Of a stretch of DNA of 64,000 nt, positions 48,261 to 62,262 are shown one piece after another (within the stretch, counting starts at the first letter, position 1; the number at the start of each line of letters is the position of its first letter). Origin of the DNA: Sphagnum magellanicum (lineage: Eukaryota; Streptophyta; Sphagnopsida; Sphagnales; Sphagnaceae); contig CM038921.1 in assembly GCA_021904315.1 (NCBI GenBank), forward strand, positions 7,780,146-7,844,145, in the 5' to 3' direction. Both the position numbers and the translations under genes were made by a program. The notes under the pieces are model-generated. The model searched no databases. It worked only from the letters and a program-made list of their open reading frames with translations, and was not told where the DNA came from.

Positions 48261-48594
48261 CAGCGGTAGTGAGAAATTTAGCTTCAGGTGGGCCATCTAC
48301 AATCTAGCACATGTGGTGTGCTGAGTATTCGTTATATGGGTGATATGTTGGCTCTTTCACTATTGTCCAAACAATAAAGAGAATGCGGTAAATTGCAATG
48401 CTTATTCTTATTGGTAAAGAGGTCTCACATAGCTCTCACAAGTTTGACAATTTGCACCCAACTCTCCGTACAACAACATCTACTTTGTGATAAAGAAAAA
48501 AAACGTGTACACGAGACCTTGTCGACCCATGTGACAGAAAAAAAAGGAGAGGGCTGGTGAATCCAACAAATGGATTTTTGAGAATTTTAAAAAA

Positions 48595-48740
48595 AAAATT
48601 CACCATATCTCGAGTAAAAAAAAAGTTAGAAGTCGCCACATTTAGACAGTGTGTTCATTTTGAAGGTTATTTGAACAGGGTTTTTTTTTCTCAAATTCCT
48701 CAAGTAGGTGTATCGGTGAGGATCCTCAACATTAATTAAC
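48595..48740 (-). repeat. Dispersed repeat copy (28-kb and 5.6-kb families joined)
   Basis: The reverse complement of 48600-48655 reads the TAAATGTGGCGACTTC plus poly-T module of the 27.8-29.9 kb family. Immediately after, 48676-48738 matches the CTCAAATTCCTCAAG..GGTGAGGATCC module at 5571-5632. The two modules therefore belong to one larger element. Confidence 0.65.
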
Positions 48741-49469
48741 AAAATAAAATATGAAAATAACATTTAAGGATCCTTACAATTTTTGACTACCTATCAAAAC
48801 TTGATGTAGAATGTGAGGGATTGTTACCAAAAAAAAGTCTAAATTTGATGATTAGAAACCCATCAAAATACATTTTTGGCATTTTTAAAAAAAATTGACA
48901 TTGGAAGCAAAATTTCACACCAAAAAAAAAACCGATGTAAAAAAGCATCAAAGGCATCACCCCTTAATGATAAGTAAAATGATTGTCCAACAAAATCAAG
49001 GATTTTTAGTAAAGAACACATTTTCATGTTGGAAGGGTATTAAAAGATCCCATAGTTAAAGGTTCTTTATCATATTTCATTGTTTTTAACAATCAACCTT
49101 CCACCACATTTTTAACTCAAACATTATTACATAACATGGCTTTCATGGCTAAAATTACAATGTACAAAAATGTCCTCAATCAAAATAAATCAATCATTTA
49201 TGATAAAACTGTAACTCAATCTATTTGACCTAGAAGATTGAAAACTTCTAGTTGATGTGATAGTACTTGTTTAAATTTTTTAAATTTCTGAAATAAATTA
49301 TTTTATAAAAAAATTAGAATAATAATAACAATAAATTTTTATTTTTCTATTTTTGGGATTCAATTTTTGGGAATAATCCAAAGTGTAATCATGTTGGACC
49401 CATTACTCCAATTTTGGGGGCTAACTATCGATAGTTTGCCAAAATTCATGACAAATCATCATGATTAAG

Positions 49470-49745
49470 GGTTTTTTTTTTTCAACTTTGTCACTTGTAA
49501 GTGGATTGGCAACCATCCAACAGATTAATGAACCAAATTTGGCTAGTTATTAAGTAGCACAACCACTGGTTTTGAGAATCCACATTTGTTGTAACAATTT
49601 CCATGACCACAACATTTAAATTATGTGGTGACCTTAGATTTTTTTTGTCATAATGTGGCAACTTGGGCCCATTTTTCCAAGAAAAATGTTGTACCTTTCG
49701 CAAATCCTTTTCTCTTCACCAAGTTGGAAAAATTCACCAACAAAA
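49470..49745 (+). repeat. Dispersed repeat copy of the 28-kb family
   Basis: Has the modules in order: GGATTGGCAACCATCCAACA, ACCAAATTTGGCTAG, TTATGTGGTGACCTTAG with poly-T, ATAATGTGGCAACTTGGGCC, a TCCAAGAAAAATG word, and CACCAAGTTGGAAAAATT. This is one of the most complete copies in the window and helps define module order. Confidence 0.65.
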
Positions 49746-52700
49746 CAAACATTGATCATGACATGTCCAATATGAGGCCTGAAATTTGAATCTTTACCTC
49801 CTTAGTACAACCCAAGGCTTTTACCAATTGACCACCACCACATGTGGTGGCAAAAAATTGTTATCATAAAATATATAAACATGTATTTTTTTAATATTTT
49901 ACATTCTAACCTTATTACATAATTAGGTATTTTCATAATGAAATCGATAACACTTGTATGCATTTAATAATCATTACAAAATCCAATCAATTTATTAAAA
50001 ATAATTTAATTTAATTCTCTAAAAAAATAATTTCCAAATGTTAAAACATTACATTAATTTCAATGTATTGATTTGGGAAAAAAATTCAAATATAGTAATT
50101 ATATTAAAGTTTAATAATAGAAATTTCATTATGAAATCACTTCTGGAATTATACAATTAAAATTCACATCTTTTTAATCCATAACTTTAGTTAATTCTAA
50201 AGCATTATAACTAGTGTTTTCATTATTTTTTTCCATTTTTTGAATAACTTGAAATACATTAAAATTTACATAATCATCAATAATAATGATTCACACCTCT
50301 ACATATGAATATAATCTCACATCTTTTTGTCATGAATATTTTTTGTGAATATATAGATCATGGATTTCTCATCCATCCCCTTCTATAATCATAGTCTCCC
50401 ACATCATCATGGCAAACAAACCCACTACTAATTTTTAAATAATCGCCTTAGCAAGCAAATGTTACTCCTATTAGTCTAGTTGTACCTTGTTCAAATCTTT
50501 TACAACTCATTGTGCAATACGATCTTGCAATAGTTATGCATTTGAACGATCTTCACAACCTAACATTCTATCAAAGGACATGAATATGTTATAAGCATTT
50601 GAAGGAGTTTGTCCAATAGCCAAATCTTTAATTGAAGATACAATGTTTCAATTGCCGCCACAAATTTACAAGTGATTCATTTAGATAGGTAATCAAGGCA
50701 AATAATATAAATAGCCAATAGCCATCAACATAGAAATACTTCAACTTATGTTTCATGCTCACAAAATCTATTGTTCAATGAACATGTTGATAATTGGCTA
50801 TGAACTTAAGAATGATATTGGGCTCATAGCCCATCATAATAACAATAAAAGTGTGGCATACAAAGCAATGACATGTATTGAAAGTCTTGTAGTGCATGCA
50901 ATATGGGAAATGCAAGGAATGAGCCTTGCATTCAAAATTTAAATGGTCATATTATAGGATTGTTCATTAGAATACAAGGTTTATATAAATATGTGCATTT
51001 GGAAATGAGATCGTCTTCAACATTTTATTTCACCCATGGTGAACATCAATTATGAACAATAGTTCAATTTATAGACCATGCAACCAAAATGTACCAAAAG
51101 ATGATGATTTTTTCAAAATGAATAACAACTTGATTAAATATAGGTAGAAATAGATCAAACAAGGACCAAATCATGGGCAAGGTACTCATAATACTCCATT
51201 TTTTTCCATTTAAATTGATGCATGCCTACTTGTAATTGGGATCCCACAAATGAAGATAGACTATTCAAGAACATTCATTTTAAGCATTGTAAGGATTCTT
51301 ATTTTTGGGGAGATTTTTTTGACATGACATATTTTGAGGGAGGTTCTTTAAACAAATATTTACTTAATAATATATTGTAACTTCCTATTAAGTAAACAAA
51401 ATCAACTTTTAAACAAAAGATTCTTAAAATATGTTGGAAGTATTTTAGGAAAAGTAATCACCATAAATCAGTGGTTGTGGCTCCTATTAACATGGAAGCA
51501 CCCATTCAATTTTTTAAATGATAGTGGATGGAGGATGAGGTGTCATAAACAAGTGTAACATTCTTGGAAACTTTGGAACTTTAGAATTCACCATGTGAAC
51601 CTAGATAGTGGGATATGTCCATAGATCCAACATGGTTATGTGACCAAGAGTTTTGAAGTTCCAAACCTTTCCTTTCTTTCCAAGTGAGGGACACAACCAT
51701 GAAATGAAAAAAACATGTTTTTCAATTGATGTTACCAAAGCAAAAGGTTGGTCATTTTGGAATGTTGCACAAATTAAAAGCTCTAATTTATTAAATATCT
51801 TCCAATGTCTCCAAGTTGTGATGAAACCACATTACAAGTGCACCACTTTTGGTAAAGTATTAATGTATAATGAATATGAAAATTTGTGTAATAAACTTGC
51901 ATCTCAATAGCAACCTTTTGTAAAATCTTAAATTCAAACAAAAAGATTTGGAATGTGCATGATAACTTTTTGAAACTAAAGATTCACTTTAAAACTTAAA
52001 CAAAGACAAATGTTGATCCAAATAAAAAGATTGATAATTTCAATGGACACATAGTATATAACATACATTTTGATTTTGAATTTGATAGCAACAAAGCTTC
52101 ATGTTTATAGTTCATCAAACATTGACAAAAGAAGTGAAATGCAAAATTCATGCAAGCCCACCTCAAAAACAATTCTTCATTTTTCCATATGAAAATGTAT
52201 ATTTGATTAAAATAAATTTCATAGTACATTTATGGTTTACAAGTGAAAAAACACACATTTCATGATTAAAATCTAGGCAAATTCAACAAACTTTTCAATA
52301 TCAATGAACTTTTTGCTATGACATGGTTTATTTTGTTATACTTTTAAAATTTACATCTACATTATTTGATATTTTTTATAAAAAGAAATGAGTTGTTTGA
52401 CTTTCAAACTAATAAATGTAACAAAAATTTGAACAAGAATAATTTCAAATGTGATGTACACATTTCAACAAAAATACCCAATGTTGCAATTCAATAGTAC
52501 ATGTGTGACAACATTTTTGAACAATGTAGTGTGGTTTTTTCTTATGTAGCCCTTGCAAGAAGCATCTAAATATAGCCCACCTATTGAAAGATCGCCATGT
52601 CAAGGTTTTTTTGGTGACTTCAAAGGGGTTTATTATTATTTTTAAAAATCAATGTCAAAATATCATTAGATTTCAAGTTAAATTTCGGTTTGGCTATCAT

Positions 52701-54400
52701 AATCCTAAAATTTTACAATCTTTTGAAGCTAGCAAATGGTTACATAATTTTCAAATTTGACTTCTCTTTTGCTAAAGTCACAATATAATTAACATTACTT
52801 TATGTGTTTAGGCCTTGATCTTGGGGGGCCAGGGGGGGAGGGGTCACTTTATATTTGTTTGGTGTCCCCCTTGTGTTTGAAGGGTATTAATTTGCTATTT
52901 TTTGTAAATGAAATTAGTGCAATTATCTACCTTGTTTATTGACAAATATGGTAAAAATTTGAAATTAATAACTAATTAATGATATGAATAAATGTAAAAA
53001 CATCTTTAATTATACCCATTATTTTCTTAATAAATGTTTATAAAAATCAAATGTACAAAGTTCATCAAAATGTATGTACATAAAACACTATCATTGGTTC
53101 CATTGTAGAACAATAATTCTTGTAAATGGTGTGGCCATCTAAAAGCGTGCCCATATATTAAATTTGTCAAATGAATGTTCATGATCTTGTTCATGTGTTC
53201 AAACATAATGTTCTATTACATGACCTAAAAGGTGAAAACAAGTTGAAATAATCACAAAGAAAAACCACAATATAAAATTATTTCAACATCATCTTTGACC
53301 TTTGGAATTTCACAAACCGTGTCAAAGGTGTCCCACTAAGGTATTTAAAAGGAAAAATAAAGAAATTAGTAGATGTGCAACATGTATGTAAATGTCTAGT
53401 GTAACATCTAATTGCATGTTTTATAATTATTTTCTTTTATGATAAAACATTAAAATAAATTTAGCCTATTTTATTTTATGAATATTTAGTAAACTTCTCT
53501 CCAAAGAAATAAACAAATGTACCTTATTTGGAACTCATGTCATTTTAATATAAATGAGAGAGACCACTTATAGGCCTTGATACAAGTGCGTTGGCATGTG
53601 ATTTGGTTATTTGTTGAGGCACAATGTCACCCTTAAGATGACTTGTTAGAATCTTTAAAAAAACATTAATTAGTTTGTTTTTCTATTGATGTAATTACCA
53701 TTGGTTATGGACTCAATGAATGTTAATCTAGGCCAAATTTGACTTGCAAAATTTGATTTCAACCTATATTAAAAAATTCATGAAAATAATGGCCCAAATT
53801 TAATTTATTTTGAAAAAAAAAAACATTGGATTTTTGTGATGGGTTCCCATAGAAAGCCAAAAATATAGAAGGATCTTTATATATTATTATTTTCATATTT
53901 TGTTTAGGGTCTATAAATTTCAATCATTATATGGATACTTCTTTAACTCCTCAAAACTTGCTAAAATTGTGGAAATTAAAGGACAAAAAGTGCTTCAAAT
54001 ATGAAAAAAAGGTGGATCAACATGTTGGCACCTTTGAAATGAGTTGGAGAAAAGTACAAAAAATTGAATACTAAAATCTTACTATTTGATTACTAAATTT
54101 TATTGAAATTTTAATACTAAATTATTAAAATAGTCAAGGTAAATTTGGTGAATTTCTATGATGTTAGTTCAATTTTTGCTTACTATATGTTTTGCCTATG
54201 TTAAAATTTGTTAATGGTTTGATATAATTGGTGTAGGCTAGAAATGTCTTCATCTATGACTTACATTGTAGTTTGTTAAACTTTACCAAATTGATTTGTA
54301 CAAAATGTACATTGATCCAAGCACTTCATTCCAACCTTAGGACTTTCTTGAATTCATGGATTTTGTTGCAAACCAATCTTATACATTTACCCATAATGGG
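49746..54400. other. AT-rich intergenic DNA, nothing firmly recognised
   Basis: Open frames at 50748-50942 and 51653-51910 show no known domain. A G-rich patch (GGGGGGCCAGGGGGGGAGGGG, 52824-52844) stands out in otherwise AT-rich DNA. The region is probably decayed element sequence. Confidence 0.4.
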
Positions 54401-54539
54401 TGATTGACCTAAATGAGGGGACAAAACACATGGTTTTTTCCATCATTGGATAAACCCACATGGTTCATTATGTTGATTCCTTGACCAACAACCATCATGC
54501 AATTATGTAAGAGGATTTTGATTAAACAATCAAAGCTAT

Positions 54540-55190
54540 CAAATCTCAATGCACCATTATGTGCGATTTGTTGGTGCTTGAATTGGAATGGAGGTTTTCA
54601 TACCATAAACTAATGAATGCTCTTGGGATTATTTACTCACAATATTGGTTATAACCAAGTTTTGAATCCACATTTGTAAACCATCTAACCATGATCAAAC
54701 AACATTATTGTACATCCAAGAAAGTTGGTACTCATGGTAATTGGGTTTTGGCCTCACTTTCAAAAGAGACTTTGGATATACAAACATTTTTCTCAAGTTG
54801 ACCATGAAGAATCAAGTTGTTAAGGCCATGATAGAGCATACAAACGAGAATTCAATGATGTGGCATCAACTTGCCACAAATAGTATGTTAATTGTTTGCC
54901 TTTTTGAATTGATGAGACTTGTTAATCTAGCCATTGTTTAATCATTGGCAATGTGAAAGATGAACAAACATTTTCCACTATAACTTTTATGAAACCCAAG
55001 TTGCAACATCAATTGGCTAAGCATTTCGATATTGCAATATGCATGTTTGTTCAAAAGGTTTTCATTGAGAAAAAGTTTCCTTTCAAAATTGCTATTACAA
55101 ATTGGAATTATGGAGACAAGTTTAAGATAAGAGTGAATGATGAATTGCAAGCATTAGACTTGGAATCTAGAGTTGAAGAATGTAAGCGAT
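54540..55190 (+). mobile_element. Second decayed hAT-type transposase, C-terminal part
   Basis: Order of blocks: LELEWRFSYHKLMNALGIIY near 54577, VNHLTMIKQHYC near 54676, SKETLDIQTFFS near 54762, HQLATNSMLIVCLFELMRL near 54863, NVKDEQTFSTITFMKPKL near 54947, then FDIAICMFVQKVF and FPFKIAITNWN to about 55115. This is the C-terminal dimerisation half of a plant hAT transposase family different from the one at 38.7-40.8 kb. A stop after the LDIQTFFS block and a TTTAAT interruption before NVKDEQ break the frame. The N-terminal half is not recognised upstream. Confidence 0.75.
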
Positions 55191-57669
55191 TACATTTGCA
55201 CAATCATATTTTGTTTTTTGTATATAATAATATTAAAATTATTGACTATTACATGAACTTTGTGTTGCAACGGGAAAGTTCCTTGTGATTAGGGTTCAAA
55301 TCCTAATTAGGTTTAAATTTAATTTTTATACTTCACTTGTAATTGCCACATGTTGCCAAATGCAAAACATAATTGTTTGGAAAAATTCTAAAAATTGATC
55401 ACCTCTACATGCTTTGAACTTTAGTATACATGAATGTTCAGGTAGGAATCACCAAGAACCTTTGCAATTCAAAATTTATTGCCCAATTTACACTTTTTTC
55501 ATTGCAATATAGTCACTTATATCACAAATATTTTTGTTTTCAAAATAGCCATAAAGCTTTATCTTCTTAGTATAACCTAGCCACTCATATTACAAATTTT
55601 GAACATAAAATGGAACCTTGCAAAGGCTTTTTGGAATGATGAACCAATTTGAATTTAAGGGTTTAAGCATCAATAACTTACATGGATGAGAAATGCAAGC
55701 AAATCATTAAAATATTAAGGTTTCAAGGTTGATGACCTACGTAAATGAAAATTCTAAACATCCAAGTATGTTATCAAATTTTAAGAATTTAATAACCAAC
55801 TCATAAAAGTCTTCTTGATTCTTTACTAGTTTTAACAAGGATCAATAACCATCTGATAAGTTATTAATAATCGAGTTGATAACTGGGTGTTTTCTCAATA
55901 ATTGGTCTAAATGTCAATTGAATCTTGACATGAAAGATCTCTCCAAACTTCCTATAGGTGGTGATGAGGTACTAGTGGGGCTGTCCCAGACCTTAACTAT
56001 TGTTCCCCCAATGAAACTAAGCAAACCAAAAGTGAAATTGTTAGGTGATCACTAGCTCTTGCACCTAGGGCAAAACTCACAACAGTAGGAATAGGAAAAC
56101 CAAAACTAGTTACATTATTAGCAATAGGGGAGAGAGGCATTTGAAAGAGTATGTAGTGGGAAAATTAATTAATTAATTAATTAATTTCTAAATCTTAAAT
56201 TTTGAATTTTTATGGTGCCTTTTTTTTTCTTTAGCTCCTCTCAAAGATTTTCAAGTTCATACCTTATTTTGGTCTTTACTAGAAATATACCCAAGACATA
56301 GTGGTCTATGAGTGGGCTAGTAAAAGGAAGTGATTGTCTTTGTTAACCCAACCATAATGATTGACCTAGGTCACATTTAAAGAGTCTTTGGGTTCATATA
56401 TATTGTCTACTTTTTCATTTTATTGATGATATGAGGATGAGACAAAAATTAACCCATAGGTATATGTTAACTCATTTTGAACTAGACAATTGGCACCTGG
56501 GTTTGCTCATTCTACTAGGCAAAGTGATCCCCAGGTGAGCCCAGCAGGGTGAGAATGGTTGCCACAATGCTGGGCATTATTTTCACCTAGTACCATAGTA
56601 CCTTGCCCATTTCAACATATGTTTGTCAGATAATTAATTAATTTTGAAATTTTCATTTCAACAAATGGAATATTCCTAAATATTAACTATTTTCTTTCAC
56701 AATATTTTTTGATTTGGAAGAAATAAAATTTTAAACATTTTTAAAAATACTATAATTAGTGTCGAATTGGCCAAGGTACTAGGGTAATCACTTGCTAGGC
56801 CATTCTTTGGCCCTAAAATGGACTAGGGAGTGTGCAAGGTTTGGCTCATTCTTGCTCATAGTGAGCGCCTCTTACTAGTGAGCTCAAACGCCAAATTTGT
56901 CAAACCCTCCCCACTCATTGACTATAAACTTAGGGAACACTATTGAAAGGTAGGAAAATGTGTGGGGAACACTCTTGGAAGGTAGGAAAACTTGTGGGGA
57001 GCATGTGGGGGGAGTGCAAGAGAATGGGCCACCTTCACAATCGGTAAAAGGGTGACCAATACAATAACGTTGACAAAAAGGTATTCACAATGATTAGTGT
57101 TGTGAGCGTATCCAATTTGTAGGGTAAAAATTGGGGGTTCACATTCAAATTTTTACACCCAAACCTAAATTGCATTCTTTCGTTGAAAGCACAAGAATTG
57201 GATCATGGAACTACTTTTATTTTCCTTTTTGTAAATTTGAAACCAAAATTAAAACTTTGAAAAAATATTTTTCAAAACAAGGTCAAAATCTTCAGGTAAG
57301 AAAATTGATTTTAAAAAAAAAAGTAAGCTGAAATTTATAATTAAATTCTAATTTTAAATTAATTATTGGACTAATTATGTACATAAACCCCTGTTTTAAT
57401 TTGTTATATATATATTTTTAACCATACAATCTTTAGCATTGAGAAATGTGTAATGTGCACATGAAACCAGACAAAGTTTTAAACCAGGCTCAAAAGTTCT
57501 TGAATTTGAAAAAAAAAATGTTATAACCAAAATCAAATAATACAAAAACTCAAAAAAAAACCAAGCTCAAACCCCACCCGGAGATTGCATTCACCACCAA
57601 TTTCTTCAAGAATTCTGTGTTCAAGATATTATGAAGAAAATATAACACACTTATTCAATTTTTTTTGGG

Positions 57670-57706
<37 letters not shown>

Positions 57707-58912
57707 AACCCCCTTATATTATTTATAACTCACTTATATCATTTATATATCTTGAGGAAAAAAATGATATTATGTGGATGATCCCCAAATAAAGGGCCAA
57801 CGATGAGGCGATAGGAGTGAGACACACCTTACTTTCACAAGAGTCCTCTTAAACTTACTAGTAGAGGCCTCTTGTAGGTCTTACATCTACTAGTAGCCTT
57901 GTACACCTAGGGTTTAGGGTATTAAGTAGGTCTAATAGGTCTCTTGCAGGCATAAGGTGTGTCCTCTTTCTAAAGAGGCATTATTCACAAATATAAGGTG
58001 CCCTGCAAATGCACTAGCAAATTTCTCCAAGTGCTTTCCAAAATTCCAAAATGGTCAAATGCATGCGAATATGTGCACCAAAGGAACTAAGATGGTGGCA
58101 ATCAAATGAGACAAAAAAGGGGGTTGAAGAATCTGATTTCCCTTGTCCTTTCTCTAGTGCAAACAACTACCTATATAGACCACTTTTTTGTCCATAAGTG
58201 GACCTTTTTATTCTCTAAAGTCTAAATGAAAGATCTAGGAGATTTTTTTTAAAACATTTGGTTCTATAATCTATTACCTATATACTATTGAATCAAAAAT
58301 GAATTTTTGGCCTCCAAAAAAAAAACATCCCAATTTATTTATCAAAATTGAATTCAAAAAATCACATACTAAAATTTACATTTCCTATGTCTTTAATTTA
58401 TTTTTTTAATTGTTTTTTTGGGACATGATCACAGAACCTTCCTGGCTCCTTTCCTTTTCCATCCACTCTCCATCCTGAAAGTGGTGCTAATGAGTGCCCA
58501 TAGAGATCCTCCATTTTAGCTTGTTGAGTGGTTAGGTTCCATTGGCTTCCAATTGATCACTCTACACATTATCAACTCCGAGGGGGCATTCCAATCACAC
58601 CCAATTTGCAAATTTCCAATTTGCTTGATGAGAATATCATGTAAAACTTTGGAACATAAATATCGCAAATTATTCCCACGTTCGACATTGTCATGATACT
58701 CTCACTACTGAAAAAGGCCACAGAATTTGTGGTCATAATGTGATATCCTAGCCTATTATTTATATATTATTTTTATAACGATTTTGTGGCATATATCAAG
58801 GGATTCAAAATTTATTCCTCACTTGGGTCAATTTAATCCACCCATCCGATGCCATGAAGTTTGACCTCAAACATTTTGGTCCTTCCTCAAAGCAAGCTCA
58901 AAAACTTAGGAT
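55191..58912. other. AT-rich intergenic DNA with microsatellites
   Basis: No gene recognised. It holds a TTAA tetranucleotide tract at 56162-56186 and a GGGAACAC..GGAAGGTAGGAAAA short tandem duplication near 56935-56990. A GTTCAAATCC word at 55293 resembles a pol III B box, but no tRNA fold surrounds it. Confidence 0.45.
57673..57706. repeat. Perfect (AAT)n/(ATT)n palindrome, 34 bp
   Basis: An AAT run turns into an ATT run at 57689/57690, so 17 bases on each side are exactly complementary with no loop. This can extrude as a cruciform or fold as an RNA hairpin. Confidence 0.9.
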
Positions 58913-59020
58913 TCTACCTTTATGAAATCGGTAAAGTGATGATGAAATCTACCTTTATGAAATCGGTAAAGTGATGATGAAATCTACCTTTATGAAATCG
59001 GTAAAGTGTTGATGAAATTG
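58913..59020 (+). repeat. Tandem array, 35-bp unit, three copies
   Basis: TCTACCTTTATGAAATCGG starts at 58913, 58948 and 58983. The first two units are identical through the GATGATGAAA word; the third diverges after GTAAAGTG. Confidence 0.92.
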
Positions 59021-59537
59021 GTAATCGGTTTTGATCCATATCCACTTTTGGAATTTGCATCATACAAGGTGTATCTAAAGTCCTCCCCTAAATGGCCTCC
59101 CACAAAGTGATTTTTTTAGGAGCAAAAGTTTGCAAATTTTTTAGCTCAATATTGAGGTGAAGAATCACAAAAAGGAGGACAAATGTCACCTCCTTGCCAC
59201 CAAGAGAACATGCAAATGATGCTCCCACTTTTGATATGGATTGTTAGATTGTACCCTTGTCAACCATTGATTTTGTAATTGTAAACTCTTCCATCACACC
59301 CATTGTCATTGGTAAACCCTTTCCCTCAAACCTATTTTGTTAGTTGATGTGTGCATTGCACATTGCAATGTGCATTATATCTTCATTTGCATTTTTTTTT
59401 GGCAACTTTGAAGCACTTAGTGATAATTCACTTATATTGTGGACTTTGTAATTTGTTTGACTTATAAATTGTTCCATGTGCACCTTCTAGTTTGCAGAAA
59501 CTAGCACTCACCCCTTAATGCGCACCCCTATGAATTT

Positions 59538-59975
59538 ACATTATTACAAATTCATATTTCAAAATTTCCTTAAATTTTATTTTTAAATGAATTTTATATA
59601 TTTATATGCATAAAAAGAATTTGCATCATACATAAGCATTCATTTCCACAAATAGAATTTACATGTAGTTTAATGTTTAATGAGTTTTCATTGCAATTTT
59701 TTAAAAATATTGAGATATCATGTTTATAAAGATTAATAAACATTAGAGTTCCACAAAAAATATTAATTATGTATCATTATTTGATATGTTGTAAACTAAA
59801 ATCCAATTTACATATAAATAATAATTAGGTGTATTGAACATGCACATTATTACAAATTTATATTTCAGAATTTTCTTAAATTTCTTTCAATGAAAATTTA
59901 TTATTTGTGTGCACAAAAAATATTTACATCATACACAACCATTCATTTTGTACAAAGATAATTTACACATAATTT
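59538..59975 (+). repeat. Duplicated AT-rich block, about 300 bp apart
   Basis: About 140 bases from ACATTATTACAAATTCATAT (59538) recur from ACATTATTACAAATTTATAT (59843). Both include CATCATACA, CATTCATTT and a TTTACA..TAGTTTAAT or CATAATTTAAT end. The copies are roughly 75 percent identical by eye. Confidence 0.65.
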
Positions 59976-62230
59976 AATCTATTAATGAAGGTAAATAATT
60001 TATTTTGTTTTATTCTATCATGTTGAAATTTCCTCAACCAATTATTAAATTTGAGTTAGTCCTTGCATTTTAAGGTGGTGCTTCAACTTTCAAGTTTCAA
60101 AGGTTTACAAATTTTCTAAAGTCTTGCTCATTTTCATGGTCTTTATATGTGTTTGACACTTGTGTGCAATGTGCATTGTCATTTCATGATTTTGCAACTT
60201 GTTCATATAACTATCATTGTTCATATTGTTCATGCTTTAAATGTGTGGAATTATCAACTCACCACTATGTTTGAACTTTGATATGTAGCTCAACTTTTTG
60301 TCATGGTCTTGTTTTAATTTCAAACTTTCAGCTCTTTCGTCACAAACGTGTTGGCTACAAAATGCATTAATTGTGTGCACTTTGTGTTGTGTAACCAATA
60401 ATTTGTTTGTGTATGTGAAGAAAAAGTGTCTATTTATTACTTGCAATCACCAAATCATTAGCATACATATCTTTTACAGTTATGTTCATAATTTCTTAAT
60501 GTGTTTGTGCAAGGTAAGTGATTTGTATGTAACATTCTAACATGCACACACTCATTGTTTATCTAAATATTGACGTGGTTTTCTTTCTATTTTACAAGTT
60601 CTACTTGCAATTACAAATTACAAAATAGAGAATGCTAATGGTTTCAACCATGCTTCCATGCATACAAACTCCAAATAATTTCAAGTTTCAATGCTTATTT
60701 GGTGTCTTGGTGGATAGTCTTGCACTTGATAGGTCCATTTGTTGTAATGCACATGAATCCAATAACATGGGTACACAAAGAAACCAAGTGCAAGCCCCTA
60801 AATTGCTAATGATTCCACCTCAAAATTTTAACATAGATGTTAGAATCCTTGAAACCCTTGTTATCGAAAATGAATTTGTTCCTAGTCCCAAAAGTGGAAG
60901 AAGTGCTTAATTGACACCAATTGCAAGTTTTAGGAGTTGTGGGCTTGGTGAAAGTACATTATATAGTCCATTTTTTTGGTGTCATTGTGGTATTTTTTAT
61001 AGATTAAAAATAAGTGTGGTAAAATATGAATTGGAATATTAATTGACATATTCGGAAAGGATTTATCTCCCGGAATATTTCTAGAATTTTTTTTGAAATT
61101 TTCATGATAAAATGTCATCATTTTGCTAGAAGGTAGAATTTTTAAATGATGTCACAAACCCAATTACAATCCTTAACATATGAATATGGATTGAATATGC
61201 CTTTAAACAATGCACATTTTAGCCTATAATTTGGCATGGAGTATCATGTGGGGACAATGATACAACAAAAGAATTTTTGGAAGGATGTTGACAACCAAAA
61301 CATTCAAATGTACATTGAATATGGAATTTTTTTATAAATTCATTGATTGATTGGAATTAATAATCTAGATGTTGATCCTTCAAATATAAGATTTTGAAAC
61401 ATTAAGCTAGGGTTATCAATGTCCTTCCAATGACTCCTTGCCATGTGGCTTCTATAATTTAGATTATAAGTGTAAAAAATCTTTTTTTTAATTAACATTG
61501 GATTCCACATGTGCCTAAATTCTTGACCTTAGTATGCAATCATATGCCTATAAAAATGCACTGGGAGAATCCATTTAAAATGAGATTGAATTCCTAACTT
61601 CTATCAAACATTATGTATATACTATAATTAAGAAGGAAAAGCTTTTGGCATGGCTAAAAAAAACTCTATAAATTAAAATTTATCTTATTAAAATCTTTTA
61701 ATGGTCCATGGTTCATGGATTTAAGAGGTGGGCATGAAAAATTCATGAAATTTTTTATGTTTAGATTTCCACATCAATTGTCTTCTAGCAATTTAGTATT
61801 GATCAAGCAATAATTAAGGACCTGAAAAATGAAATTTTATATAATTTGCAATGGTTTTTAACCATTTTTAGCCTATAAAGGAAAGGTAAGCCAATGACAA
61901 ATTACAAGGATTTTAAGCTATTACATTTGATTTCTTGAAACCTTCCAATATTTATCCCCAAAGAACATTACCAAACTAATGAGGTTGTTGGGAAAGGTAG
62001 AAAACATGGATAATGAGATTCTAAAGGTTACTAAAATTACTACCCAGAGTTCCAAGTTTGTATCCCTTAGGATGAAGTTACATCCATATGGGCAATGGAA
62101 CTTGGGCAAATGTGCATGCTTACATTGTACGATGAAAGGATACCTTTGTTATTGAATGTGTAGCATATGTTATCTAGATTGGAGCTAATAATTCAACTTT
62201 GTTGATCATGAATTTTTTCATGACATAAAA
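59976..62230. other. AT-rich intergenic DNA, possible LTR-element interior
   Basis: No domain recognised in open frames at 60298-60540 and 60632-60910. 61900-62230 is somewhat richer in codon-like sequence and precedes a polypurine tract, so it could be the 3' interior of an LTR element. Confidence 0.35.
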
Positions 62231-62237
62231 CAACTTG

Positions 62238-62262
62238 AAGGGGGAGGACATTGTTGGAGTAC
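62238..62262 (+). mobile_element. Polypurine tract and possible start of a 3' LTR
   Basis: AAGGGGGAGGACA at 62238-62250 is followed by TTGTTGGAGTACA. In plant Ty1/copia elements the 3' LTR, beginning TGTTGG, directly follows such a purine tract. No matching 5' LTR was found in the window, so this is a suggestion only. Confidence 0.35.

Noticed and set aside
55285..55310. tRNA gene or SINE from a GTTCAAATCC B-box word
   Set aside because: No A box at the right distance and no cloverleaf; the word sits in an AT-rich hairpin.
58913..59020. CRISPR-like array
   Set aside because: Direct tandem units without spacers in plant nuclear DNA.
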